Below, piece after piece: positions 35,125 to 46,272 of a stretch of 64,000 nucleotides of DNA. This DNA comes from Harmothoe impar (Eukaryota; Annelida; Polychaeta; Phyllodocida; Polynoidae). Location: the NCBI GenBank assembly GCA_947462335.1, contig OX381707.1:62659773-62723772 (forward strand), in the 5' to 3' direction. The number at the start of each line of letters is the position of its first letter. The first letter of the stretch is position 1. A program made the position numbers and the translations under genes. The notes below the pieces were generated by a model. It had not been told where the DNA came from and ran no database searches. It was given only the letters and a program-made list of their open reading frames with translations.

Positions 35125-35690
35125 ATCCTCACGTGAGGGAGGGGGTTGGACGTGAGGAGGGGGTTGGATGTGAGGGCGGGGGTTGAATCTAAGGAGGGGG
35201 TTGGACATGAGGAGGGGGTTGAATGTGAGGAGGGGGTTGGATGTGAGGGGGGGTTGGACGTGAGGGAAGGGTCGGATGTGAGGAGGGGGTTGGACGTGAG
35301 GAGGGGGTTGGATGTGAGGACGGGGGTTGGATGTGAGGAGGGGGTTGGACGTGAGGAGGGGGTTGGATGTGAGGAGGGGGTTGGACGTGAGGGAAGGGCT
35401 GGATGTGAGGAGGGGGTTGGATGTGAGGAGAGGGTTGGACGTGAGGAGGGGGTAGGACGTGAGGAGGGGGTTGGATGTGAGGAGGGGGTTGGACGTGAGG
35501 AGGGGGTTGGATGTGAGGAGAGGGTTGGACGTGAGGAGGGGGTTGGATGTGAGGGCGGGGGTTGGACGTGAGGAGGGGGTTGGATGTGAGAAGTGGTAGT
35601 GGACGTGAGGAAGTGGTAGTGGACATGAGAAGTGGTAGTTGACGTGAGGAAGTGGTAGTGGACATGAGGAGGAGGGCAGAATAATTTGTT
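35125..35690 (-). repeat. 18-bp minisatellite, about 30 units (right arm, inverted)
   Basis: On the plus strand the unit is GTTGGACGTGAGGAGGGG (about 18 bp, ACG/ATG variants), the reverse complement of the left-arm motif but two bases shorter. The last units switch to AAGTGGTAGTGGACRTGAG. Open on both strands. Confidence 0.95.
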
Positions 35691-35934
35691 AGAGACAGTG
35701 AAATGGATGTATGACAGGGGTTGGATGTATGACAGAGTTGTGGACGTTTGACAGGGGTTGGATGTATGGCAGGTTGTGGCCTATGGACAGGGGGCCTATG
35801 GCCAGGGTGCCAAAAGACTGGGGGCCTAAGATCCGGAGGGCCTGAAGGCAGGGGGCCGGTAATCAGGGTGCCTAAAGGCAGGGTGCCTAAAATCCAAGTG
35901 CCTAAAGTCCGTGTACCAGCACACTTGATATATA

Positions 35935-37844
35935 AATGATCTGAACCACATCATTTTACGGCAAGGTGAACTTCACATATTGATTGCCCAACTTCGGACG
36001 ATTGCAGGCTTCATAGACACTAGCGGAATTGATCTCTGTTGGACAGAGGCAGAGCGCTGTGGTTCTGTTGCCACAAAGAGAATCCTGAATGGGAACCATG
36101 TCAAGAGAGCCATGACTACTCATTTGGTTTCAATCCAAGCACTTTTCACATTATACCAGGAGACCTTACTGGAGGAAAATGTCAACCTTCACAGAGAAGC
36201 GAAGGAGGCAGCCATGACATTGAATGATGCATGCAAGGACAACAACATCAAACTAGTACATCTAGGAGATGGCAAAATGATTGATATGCTCAACTTGCAC
36301 CTGACAGAAAGATGGCTGCATTTGAAAATTTAAAAAAACAACAAGAAAATACCATCATTCAAATTCATATGGCAGTACATGAACATGGTTCTGAAGATGA
36401 TATTGCTCATGAGATCTGTTTGTACGGGGGAGTGGGAACTCAATTTAACTAGTCTTCAGGAATTTACCCCTCACTTCTTTGCACATGACAGAGTGCACTA
36501 TGCCCGTATGATACCTTTGTATCTGGCAGAGATGAAAGAACTACCTCTCACAGATGTGGCAATGCATGAGGAGTTTGTGGATGGAAACTGAGTGGTGACC
36601 AAGAATGAAAATGTAAGTTTTTGTGCTGTTGGAGCAGATGATGCCCTAGAACACCTGAACCGATCCATCAAAGTAACTGGGGGTTTTGTAGGTATAATAA
36701 CCCTCAATGAAAGCACACAAATAAAGTTCTTCTTTGCATCACAAGAGATGGCAAGATTGGCTGCAGAAGCAGAGAAGATTGCAGGAGTGCATACAAATCC
36801 TAAAAAGCACAACAAATTATTACCAACAAACATAGCAAATGAAGAGAAAGCAGTCGCAGCTCTTACCTCGACCTTGAGGAAATGTACAAATCCTTTCAGT
36901 GAAAACAGCAAGAACTTGTCAACATAGCCACAAAAGTAGTTGTGATGGAACAAATCAAGTCTGGTAACACTAGTTTGTGGTCCCCAATGAAGCAGATAAA
37001 ATCGGACGGAACATGCACTTGTAGAGTTGAAAAAGGATCAATCTTTGTTTGTTAGATTACTCGTTGTGTGCCAGTCAAGACCAGATATCAACTTAGAGGA
37101 GGTAATCAGCAAATATGAATTCTCTGTTGTGCCTCGTGCCCTCTTTGCAGCAGATGGAACCATGCTGCATTGCTCAGCAAAGAGTAACTTGCTAGGTAGC
37201 TGCACCAATACTCCATGTGAATCCAATGTGTGAACATCACGCAGAACATTTCACAGAGAGGATGGTGAAAAAGTTTAGTCATTTCACAGAATTTCATCTG
37301 GTCTTTGATAGATATGATGTGCCATTATCCCTAAATACAGGCATGTGTCTTCAAAGGCAGGGAAATGACCAGATTGTCTGTTACCATGTAACAGATTCTA
37401 CACAGATTGGAAAGGTGCCACTCGAAGGTGCAGGATTTACTCACCAAAAGGATCAGCCGTATTCATGAAAGAACTGCGATGGAAGTTCTTTGAAAAGAAC
37501 CAGAAGGAATCAGAAAAACTTCCTCCAACACAAGCAGCCCTTCATCAGGCTATTCCATGTGGGCATTACCAAACGATTATTTGAAACAATGATGTTGTAC
37601 AAAGTCCTAGCCTTCCATCACCTAAGAGCTATGACTGGACACTCAGTGAGCAAGAATGGGTTCCGGTCATGACTAGAGGGCTCCCAGCACCTCAATCGTT
37701 GATTCACCTAGTGAAATGCAAATGTGCTAAAACAAGTGTACAGACTTGTGTGAATGCTCAGAGACTGAAGATTGTGCAAACACTATGACACATGAATATG
37801 TGGAAACAGACAGTGAAGCCAGTGATACCAGTGATGATGAATAA
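35935..37844 (+). pseudogene. Broken transposon-associated gene (large repetitive invertebrate family, Cys-rich acidic tail)
   Basis: Frame pieces on one strand form one decayed protein of about 620 residues. Seen in order: an N-terminal GELHILIAQLRTIAGF segment; TGEWELNLTSLQEFTPHFFA with HYARM; TGGFVGIITLNEST; SRPDINLEEVISKYEFSVVP then ALFAADGTMLHCSAKSNL; FDRYDVPLSL; a C-terminal LIHLVKCKCAKT with a CxC-type cluster; and an acidic end ETDSEASDTSDDE. I recall this arrangement from a high-copy uncharacterised family in marine animal genomes. Breaks: stop TAA at 36,331, TGA at 36,589 where Trp is expected, a frameshift before 36,927, and further shifts near 37,000, 37,240, 37,470 and 37,755. 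Its place inside long inverted repeats supports a transposition role, but catalytic residues are not identified. Distinguish: protein similarity is from memory; breaks are seen. Confidence 0.7.
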
Positions 37845-37939
37845 TATGTGGAGGAATGAATATGTTTGTCAAAGGGTTGTAGATGATTATGTTCCTGCAT
37901 TCAAGAAACCTTTAATTTATGCTTGATATCTTAGGAATG

Positions 37940-39006
37940 ATGAAAAACACATGATATGTTCCCAAGAGGCTTGCTTATCAAAGCAAAACATTTTTGATAT
38001 AAATATCATCAGTGTGTTGTCCTTTATGTACCAAAGCACTTAGTAGTGGCCTTGACCTTCATGATGGTGTATAAAGAATTAACAGACCTACGAAGAAACT
38101 AAGCAGATATGTTCATACTTCAGAAGTCATAAAAACAAAATCTGACAAAAGACATTGCAATTTTAGGTTGCTTAAATTCACTTTGAACGGTTTTCCATTG
38201 ATGTTTTCTATATGACTTTGAACTATAACCTCCATTATGATCCCACAGAGGTTTTACCACCTGTTTAATATTTATATAACATTGTAGGAACTCTATGATC
38301 TTTAACCTACTAGAAGAACTCCTCCTGAGAACACAGGTGTGGTACCAACTATATATGTATGTTTGTCCAATAAATAGGTCAAGGTCGAATTATAAATAGA
38401 TAATAGAATTGACACTAAGTCCCCCACTAATTTCAAATGATGTGTAGGTAGCTGTAATGCAATACATGCCTATTGAAAAAATCTTAAGCTTTTAGGGAAT
38501 ATTGGTAGGCGATGTTCTGCAAGTTCTAATGGCAACATATCACATTCAGATCTTATCCTATCACATGGAATATGATGTCAAGTATATAAGGACACTTTCT
38601 ATAGCAAATTAGATACCAGTATAGAATATCCTTTATGTATTTTTGGGCACAGAATAATGAAAATGATTGATGAAGGACTTAACTTTTGAGTTCTGACCTT
38701 CAAATGACCTTGATAGGAATCCTTGACCCATGAGTCATGATGTGCCTTGCAATTATATGATAGTTGTCTGCGATCCCTGTTGATTGCACCTTATTTGGAT
38801 GGTTTTTAGTATCTATAATGGACCATCTAATATATTTTCTCTAATTCACTTATATTGAGGACAAAGATGGCCGCCACGGCTAGCTGCCTCCATTCCCAGA
38901 CTGCCACCAAAGCTTTTCTTGATGTCCACCATGTCCCTAATGATACCTGATTGGTGGCTAAGCTCTTTCACAAATTTCCCACCTCTGTTCATAACCAACC
39001 CTACTA
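37940..39006 (-). repeat. Right arm of the long terminal inverted repeat
   Basis: Reverse complement of 32,521-33,722 without the LINE-tail insertion. The central 350 bp (about 38,110-38,345) match the left arm almost perfectly, whereas the inner margin has more differences. Confidence 0.9.
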
Positions 39007-39538
39007 GCTGCAAAAGGCGCGGGAAAGTGCTCACTCACGAGTCCCTGACTGGGACGGCCAGCGTTCGTCTGACCCAAATGGACGCAACCATATGATCTCG
39101 AACTGTGGGATTGCCTCATCGCTCCGCAAAGTAGATAGCCTGCACCCCGATTTTTATGTCATCGTTGGAGAAAATGTAACCTAAGATAACATATGGTTGT
39201 GATAATGGAGATGGTGGCAAATATGTATTGAACATAGCATCTGTAAAGCACTGCACTTCAGGGGAGATGGAAAGAAAAATTTGTGTGGTAGATCATCGGG
39301 CGTGAGAGTGTGATCGCAATGCATTACGGGAGGGACACTTGTCTATGCTGCATGTGGCTCAAACCTGATGATAATAGGCCTGCTTGATATTTCCATTATT
39401 GGGTAGGAAGAGTACGACTATGCCTTCAACAAATACAATTATGGTTCAACAAATACAAGAAATCATTGAGGAATGACTGAATAGATTCTCAAAACCCATA
39501 ATTATCAAGGAGTGCTGTGGCACCAAATTAGCTAGCCT
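39007..39538. other. Unassigned sequence
   Basis: No gene or repeat recognised outside the transposon end. Confidence 0.4.
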
Positions 39539-39640
39539 GTCCAAAAACCAATCTGAGCCCGATTTCAACCCATCCAAAAACCGATCTGAGCCCGCTTTCA
39601 ACCCGTCCAAAAACCGATCTGAACCCGCTTTCAGCCCATC
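39539..39640. repeat. 33-bp tandem repeat, 3 units
   Basis: CCAAAAACCGATCTGAGCCC plus GCTTTCAACCCGT repeats three times. The unit length is a multiple of 3, giving an 11-residue repeat (DGLKAGSDRFL) on the minus strand. The motif recurs in inverted orientation at 29.4 kb. Confidence 0.8.
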
Positions 39641-39659
39641 CAAACTATATTACATATTC

Positions 39660-40014
39660 TACATTGAAAATCCATAGGTTGAAAGGGTTAGTCAGTAAAG
39701 ACTAACCCAGGTTGGTCATATGAGTGTTAGTCACAATGGCAAAGTTATATTCAAAAATGACCAAGGGGTCAGTCAGTAGTGGCTAACCTATGTCCATCAT
39801 TGGTGTGTTGTATTTGTATACCACTAGTTGGGGCCACCTGTGATGACCACTCAGTGGCTCCCCCTGGAGCTAAAAAGACTAAGGTGGGTTGGTCAGTAGT
39901 GACCAATATGACAATAATAACTAATCTAGGTTGATCGTACAGGGAGCCAAAAAGTCACTAACTAGGTTAGGCACTAGGGACTGAGAGGTTGGGCGTATAG
40001 GGAATATCAGTGTA
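39660..40014 (-). mobile_element. TA-flanked MITE, 355 bp, TACACTGA family (inverted copy)
   Basis: Close reverse-complement match to 14,408-14,763 over the whole length, with both ends at TA. The two copies differ by substitutions and short indels, so they are separate insertions of one family. Confidence 0.8.
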
Positions 40015-40279
40015 GGCTGTATATAGACATATTTCAATACATTTATCACAATGGGCAATTTTGGTCCATTTGTTTGTGCACTGCCGGATTGACAGGACGA
40101 AATATTTACTGAACCAAAGTTGACGATGATACATGTGTGCTTGAAATTTGCAAGTAAATATTATACATGGATAGCTCTTTGTCATAGAAAAATGCATCGA
40201 AAAATGATAGCATTATTGGATATCCGATCTCCTTGAAAACACCCTCCAGAAAATGACTATATGGTTAAATATTCTTTAT

Positions 40280-40760
40280 CAGGTCCGGGAAACGGAGGAA
40301 ATCCCTCCCCAGAGCCGTTATTTACACCAGTGCTAATTTTCACACCGCAGGTAGGTGTGAAAGCACTGCAGGGCTCACTGCCTACTGGGTGAAGTGGAGG
40401 AGCACAGAGGGAGAGTCTATAGAAAAAGCTTATTTATATGTGATTTCATGGCAATCACATGCATAATTCACTATTCCCCTTGTATGATTCAGGAGCATAC
40501 ACTAATCTATCTTATGGGATGTATACATTTAACAGCAAATTGATAGAAAATTCAGCAAATGGGTTATAATAAAACCGTTGCTAATTTTAGCCCTGTAGTG
40601 TTTATGCTACAAGCAAAACCGTTGTTAACTCCAGCCCTGCAGTGTTTTCACCCAGTAGGCAGTGAGCCCTGCAGTGCTTTCACACCTACCTGCGTTGTGA
40701 AAATTAGCACTGGTGTAAATAACGGCTCTGGGGAGGGTTTTCCTCCGTTTCCCGGACCTG
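40280..40760. mobile_element. MITE with about 115-bp inverted repeats and TTTAT target duplication
   Basis: Arms 40,280-40,393 and about 40,646-40,760 are near-perfect reverse complements (tips CAGGTCCGGGAAACGGAGG). The flanks are TTTAT on both sides (40,275-40,279 and 40,761-40,765). The interior repeats the CAGCCCTGCAGTG and AAAACCGTTG words. No coding capacity. Confidence 0.85.
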
Positions 40761-41055
40761 TTTATGCGGATCCTACTCGCAACAGTTGAAACATAGTCTT
40801 CATATTGACCAGTAGTAATAACATTTATGTAGATTATTGTGCTAACGTTATTGATCTACGAGGCTCACATAATAATATAAGGCTCAGTTAAAGTTGGTAT
40901 CACAGCTGGGATGAATAAAGTATAACTTAAATGACAGTTAGCTAAAAGTATTATAAGTGGTGAATGGGTACACACTTTCTATCAAGATCATCAGTGTAAA
41001 GGGACTTGTAGGCATGGGTTTAAGTTAACTGTGCTCATAGACACAGACCACAGCA

Positions 41056-41380
41056 CAGGCTGTAACTGAGTCCTGCTGCCTTGTATTGTGTATGTATAGT
41101 ACATGTATATATGTAAAGGTCTGACACTCCTAGTCCCTGGTCATCTATCCACTTGAGGCGGCAGCACTGTACATGGGATTGTAGGCAGACCGTGGCACCA
41201 TCTAGTAGAAATCTAGGAACTACAAATTTCTGTACTTCAGATGGTGCCACTGTCTACCTACAATCCCATGTACAGTGCTGCCGCCTCAAGTGGATAGATG
41301 ACCAGGGACTAGTAGTGTCAGACCTTTACATATATACTATACATACACAATACAAGGCAGCAGGACTCAGTTACAGCCTG
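41056..41380. mobile_element. Hairpin element with about 145-bp near-perfect arms
   Basis: Arms 41,056-41,203 and 41,239-41,380 are reverse complements, with a short loop that is itself partly self-complementary. Outer tips are CAGGCTGTAACTGAG and its complement. One transcript through it would fold into a long duplex. Confidence 0.85.
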
Positions 41381-41610
41381 TGGACCACAGGTGCCTCCTA
41401 GTGTGTTTGAATGGAGTGAGGTCTGATCCTCTGCTGCTCAGCCAATAAATGGAGTACCCACTTTATGCATATTTCTTCATGGAAATCTTTTTCTAAGATA
41501 TCTAATATTTTGATATAGGCCTATGTAGGCTATTAGAACATCACTTTGCTTATCACAAGACCTAATCCAAAATTCGACACCGCAGCAGCTGAGATACTAA
41601 TCTTAACATG

Positions 41611-41703
41611 TTGTTTACAAATCAGTATGTCCAGTTTTGACGGCTTTTCGATTAGTGAAAATGCCACCCTTCCAGGTAATGCCCTTCTGATTTGTAAACA
41701 GCG
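41611..41703. repeat. Short inverted repeat, TGTTTACAAATCAG arms
   Basis: 14-bp perfect arms TGTTTACAAATCAG and CTGATTTGTAAACA, about 65 bp apart. May be the ends of a tiny element; nothing else supports that. Confidence 0.4.
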
Positions 41704-42257
41704 ACAATTTTCAGAGTTTATTACTGCATGGACTTTAGCATTTAATTAAAGTCTGGATTACTTCAGGTCACGCTTTAAGTTCAATAACCGCTACGTGAAT
41801 GTCACGGAAAGGTCCTAATGACATCTAAATGACTTTAACTGGCTTATACTGGAATTAAGGTATGGCTTTAAACATTGCAATCTTTGTTTAAATGCCAACG
41901 TTCATGCAGTGTAAACAATATAGTCAAAATAATGTATCTGTCAAATATTAAGATTCACGTCAACATTAACATGCCACACTTGCTATCTTATCAGAATATA
42001 GAACTAAAAATACCTCAAACATTAGCAATGGTGATGGGGCCATTATTCAGCCAATTCGGTCAGACCATACCCACAACCAACTCAAAACTTTTTTTTTTCA
42101 AACCTGAGATGCCTAACCTCCTCTCCCCCATCCGACTAAAGCGTGTATTCCACTCACGTCAGTCCACCGAAATGTCGTCACCCGATAATGTTAAACTTAT
42201 GGGAGAATCTTGTCCGACAGACAGAATCACGGCCGATTCCGTCAGTGGAATACTCCC
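41704..42257. other. Unassigned sequence
   Basis: A plus-strand open frame of 128 codons (41,875-42,261) shows no recognisable domain and is not called. A near-inverted GTATTCCACT/AGTGGAATAC pair (42,145 and 42,243) brackets about 110 bp. Confidence 0.4.
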
Positions 42258-42261
42258 TTAA

Positions 42262-43165
42262 GGTTGATCGCTACTCATTGAATATGGGCTCCTGCGCAGC
42301 TCTCTGCGCATATAGCTTAAAATGTTCAGAATGGGCTAATATTGCATAATCGGTTACATATATATGCAAACTAAGCAATATCCAAAAATTGGACAATTCC
42401 GAGCAAAATTAAGCATTTTATTGCACTTTAAATATTTGATATATTTGGAGCCCGTTATATTTGATATTTTCAACATAAATTAGAATATTGGCAATATTTA
42501 CCAATAAATAATTATTGAGATTGATATAGATCTCATCCAAGTGCTTAAAACAACCAAGGGTATAATATATATACATTTTTTACCCTGATCCTTGGCCTTT
42601 TACCCATTATTTTGGCCTTCAAATATGAGATTTAGACGGTTTTTGTCCTATTTTTTAACTTCAAAGGCCCAAAACCCTAAAATTATGCGCGGGACCCCCT
42701 ATCAAAATTACTTTTTTATGTTAGCAAATGATCAAAATATTTTTTTGAGAAAGTAAAAAAAAAAGTCTATGGATTAATTTCGCTATTTTTTAAGATATTG
42801 TGGTAAAAATTAGCATCAAATTTAATTAATCGTCCTAAAACCACCACTTTTTTTCACAAAAGGGTTGTTTTTGGACCATAATCTTATTTTGGCCATTTTA
42901 GGACACAATATAGGATTATTCATTTAAAATATGACATTGATGTGGGCAGTTGTTCAATAAGAAAAAAAATAGTGAAAATTTCACAATTTTTGGTATTTTT
43001 TGCCAAAAATAAAAAATACTTTTTTTTTTCAAAAATCTGTAACAAAAAAAGTAGCTCGGGACCCCCCCTATTTTTTTACATTTTCCCCTTCTTAATGATC
43101 TAAACTACCTTGAGACAAAAAATTAGGAAATTCTATGGATGAAAAGTTAAGAGTAGCGATCAACC
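42262..43165. mobile_element. TTAA-flanked inverted-repeat element, 904 bp
   Basis: TTAA at 42,258-42,261 and 43,166-43,169. Inverted ends GGTTGATCGCTACTC at both tips, perfect for 15 bp. The interior is very AT-rich with poly-T and poly-A runs and no coding potential. Confidence 0.8.
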
Positions 43166-43299
43166 TTAAAGTCGAAAAGCTTTTATTTGGTTTATTCATA
43201 CCATCATTTCGTTTCTACATGTACATACACAGACTTATGAAATAATACAAGCAAATATATACTGCCCTAAGCTAAGCAATTTTGGACGTTTTTGGGCAG

Positions 43300-43316
43300 T
43301 ACGAGGGGGGGGGGGG
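43300..43316. repeat. G homopolymer tract
   Basis: A run of about 14 G after ACGA, in otherwise mixed sequence. Confidence 0.9.
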
Positions 43317-43984
43317 CTTGCAGGTACAATGAAGGCTTTCCCCATTGCAAATTTACCTACAATGCGTCCCCTTTATATAAACACTTGGTGAGAATGGCGC
43401 TTCTCCATCGCCCAGTGTCTCAATGAATTGAGAGAAATGCCCTGTTTGAACATTAATTAATATTCATATGGTAGATTACATCTAATCTCATTCTCACACA
43501 GCCTTGGGCATTGGACATCATTTAGACTGTGTGATGTTGCTGACACCTGCCTCTGTGATAGTAATTTCAAATAGCAGCTATTATTGAGCCGGAACAAAGC
43601 CATAGTAACCAGCTGCTAACACTCAGTCCCTAGTGTTGCCTGACTCCCACTAAGTCCACCAGTAAAATGAGTTGATCTACTAAATACCCTACGAGCTGAT
43701 TGGCTAGGTGCCCTGTCTGCTAACTTAGTCATTACAAAACTCACTTCTGAGCTGCAGAAAGTTATTCTGTAGCCTCCCTCTGTCATTTCTGTGGGTAGGG
43801 TTCCGTATTAGCAATCATGAATACACGATGCCCAACTCTCTGGTTACATTGAAATTGATCACCTCTTTTATGTCAAGACATTCCATATTATATATAAGAA
43901 AACTTCCACTATTACTGTCTCTAACCACCCACCAGGTGGCGCTGCAATGCATTACTGACTCCCTCTGTTGGTCAATAGTGTAAC

Positions 43985-44013
43985 CAATAATAAATAAATA
44001 AATAAATAAATAA

Positions 44014-44092
<79 letters not shown>
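43985..44092. repeat. Compound microsatellite: AATA tetramers then TA dinucleotides
   Basis: About eight AAAT/AATA units pass directly into more than 35 TA units, ending at GGCCTATATA. Pure TA of this length can extrude as a cruciform and is likely unstable. Confidence 0.95.
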
Positions 44093-44964
44093 CCTATATA
44101 ATTATTATAATGACTTTTGATATTACTTTAAACTTCTACTGGTTGCCGACCATCTAGCGTACAACTATATCTCTCCGGAGTGGGTGGACAAAATATATGC
44201 TGTACATATACTTAATGTAGTATCTAGTTATGTAGAAAGCCCCTGGTGATATGTTAATTAACAAGGCTATCCTACAATGGACTATGCAGGCATACTACTA
44301 CTAGTAGCGCCATACTGCACTGTACAGCTATATGGCTTATAACCTGTCTCAGCGATAGAACCTGGTCTTTCCCATCATAATGGACTTGCCCTCACCTCCC
44401 ACAATGCATCTCCCACCTCACAGCCACGTCCAGGCCCAAACTATGATTTCCTTCACATTACAAGCTGACACACAAGCGAGACACACACACCCACCTGTCA
44501 GCACGCTTTTCCACCACCAACCCCTCTCTCCATTTAAATGATTAAAAGTCAATTTTGAATAAACTTCAAGCTCGGGATAATATACACTACGTATATCACT
44601 TTACATTTTTGTGTTCATATTATCTGTAATGATAAAGTCACGCTGTCCGTGTCAACATTCAAGTACAACACCATGAATGATAATGACTTTGGGGTTGTTG
44701 ACTAAGTACTATTGAGTCATGGCAGTTACGAAAGAAAGATACAGTATAACTTTCATGAATACCTCGTTACATCTACACAGAGAGCCCTTTTATTACGCCA
44801 ATTTACTATATCTTATTTACTATTCTTACTTGCTGTAGGAGGGATTTATAATGAATCCATTGATTTTAACTAAAACTAACTCCGTGCTAAAAATATCTTG
44901 CTAACTAATTAAATCTGTTCCATTTCCCTAGGCCTGTTTTATGTTCCTGTCATTGGTAGCTAGC
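44093..44964. other. Unassigned sequence
   Basis: No gene or clear repeat recognised. Confidence 0.4.
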
Positions 44965-46015
44965 TAAATTGCTGATCTGTGACATCCAGTTGCTAATTTT
45001 CCTTGGGGAACGGTAGGCATGCCATACAAACATCACCGGTTGGCAGAAATTGCCAAACAATTGGACAATAACAGACATGACAATGGGCAAGACTGCTTTC
45101 CTGCAAGACAGAAAATTCTCACACGCTTAGAATGTGCATAGTAGTGGTATAGGGGATATATATGATGCACTTGATTCAAATTCTACATGGCTGTATTGTT
45201 GTAGAACCATTTAGATGTTGTAGAGTCACTTTAGCAGATCAAGGACACCATAAAGGAAGTGGGTATGCAGGTGGGAAATTCTGACAATTTTGCTGAAGAA
45301 GGCATTTCAGCAGCAAATATTTCAAGTGCAAAGATGATTTGGTTCAGCAGGTGCATGTAGGCTTAGTTACAAGTAGTGTTATAACCTGACAAAATATCTA
45401 TTGGCAACAGAGACATATATGATTGTATACTATCTATAGGAAGCTGAACATTATTTTTCAATGAAGTTCATGATAAACTTCATCAAGTTAGTACTCAAAC
45501 TGCATGCGAATTTGGAAGAGCTCGCATTTTATTGCAACAAAACTTAGTTTCATATCATGGCATGAATGTCAATACTATGTGTCTATAATTATATATATAC
45601 TCCATATTAGAGCAAGGATAGATGTTAGTGTGCATGGTGATAGAAGTCACACTTTAAACTCTCACATACATCCTACCTACCACAACTTCACCTCAATTCC
45701 AATTTTCAGCAACTACTAAGACACTGATGGAAAGCTATGATGAGCTTTTATCTATATAAATTACTGTTGGTGTACTTAGTAAAACATTTCCGAGATAGAC
45801 AGGAGCCCTTCCCATCTAGAGGTACTATTGCCAGTCAAAACATGTTCTTCTGGCCGGCAACGCAGGTAAAAGAGTTATACCAATCTCCTGCTAGTCAATT
45901 GGCAGTAGTAGCTGTGACACTTTATACATTACAAATCCCACTCCGGTACTGAAGACAGTCCATGTATTGCCTCTGCGGATCCCACGGGGGGCTTTTCCTG
46001 TATTTTCCTATTTGC
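44965..46015 (+). repeat. Diverged tandem duplication, copy 1
   Basis: Homologous to 46,273-47,545 from GCTGATCTGTGACATCCAGT to TTTTCCTGTATTTTCCTATT. Shared landmarks include CAGTTGCTAATTTT, ACTTGATTCAAATTCTACAT, TTTTCAGCAACTACTAAGAC and TATACCAATCTCCTG. It differs by many substitutions and indels, so the event is old. Confidence 0.8.
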
Positions 46016-46272
46016 AGTCCAGAATGAGTCATAAAAGCCTGGTCAGACACGACCATAGGATGGATTTTACCTGGCCAGTCTTATAGAATTGTGCATGGCA
46101 TGCATGCTTCGGGTTAAATTGGATCACATTGGGTCAGGTGAAATTACGTAGGTGTGCCTGGGGCTTAACAAGCTTTCCATACAATAATATAGCTGTGTCT
46201 CACGACCTTGGGCCAATGTTTTTGTCTCTGACCGGGTGCCGTCTCTGACCAGGTGCCGTCTCTGACCAGGTC

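Larger units (their letters stand above)
33850..35916. mobile_element. Foldback (hairpin) element, 2.07 kb, built of minisatellite arms
   Basis: Flanked by an 11-bp direct repeat CAGCACACTTG (33,839-33,849 and 35,917-35,927), read as a target duplication. The ends are GTATCCGGAATACAGGCC and the complement of a right end reading GTACACGGACTTTAGGC. Each arm then has a CAGGCCCYC-type repeat followed by a minisatellite with ACGTCCAAC; the right arm holds the reverse complement. The turn is near 35,118-35,130. An 11-bp duplication and tandem-repeat arms resemble Mutator-like or Foldback-type elements. Open frames in it are repeat by-products. Confidence 0.8.
32521..39006. mobile_element. Composite DNA transposon, 6.5 kb, with about 1.1-kb terminal inverted repeats
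   Basis: Arms 32,521-33,722 and 37,940-39,006 are reverse complements with long stretches of near identity. The outer tips are TAGTAGGGTT and AACCCTACTA, flanked on both sides by GCT, a possible 3-bp target duplication. Between the arms lie a broken protein-coding region (35,935-37,844, plus strand) and a later nested foldback element (33,850-35,916). Very long arms around a single gene are typical of some cut-and-paste and self-replicating DNA transposons; the superfamily is not determined. Confidence 0.8.

Noticed and set aside
34171..35136. A 321-codon open frame and several overlapping frames with PSRPTPFPHVQHPSLT-like repeats
   Set aside because: A 20-bp repeat with no stop in any frame makes all three frames open; the same region is open on the other strand in the right arm. 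There is no start context or non-repeat domain.
35146..35665. Gly/Glu/Val-rich plus frame and His/Pro-rich minus frame
   Set aside because: Both are translations of the 18-bp minisatellite.
41875..42261. 128-codon plus-strand frame
   Set aside because: Ends exactly at a transposon-border TTAA, has no domain, and its composition looks non-coding.
43985..44092. TA repeat as a possible centromeric or telomeric signal
   Set aside because: A simple microsatellite of ordinary length with no higher-order structure and no TTAGGG repeats nearby.
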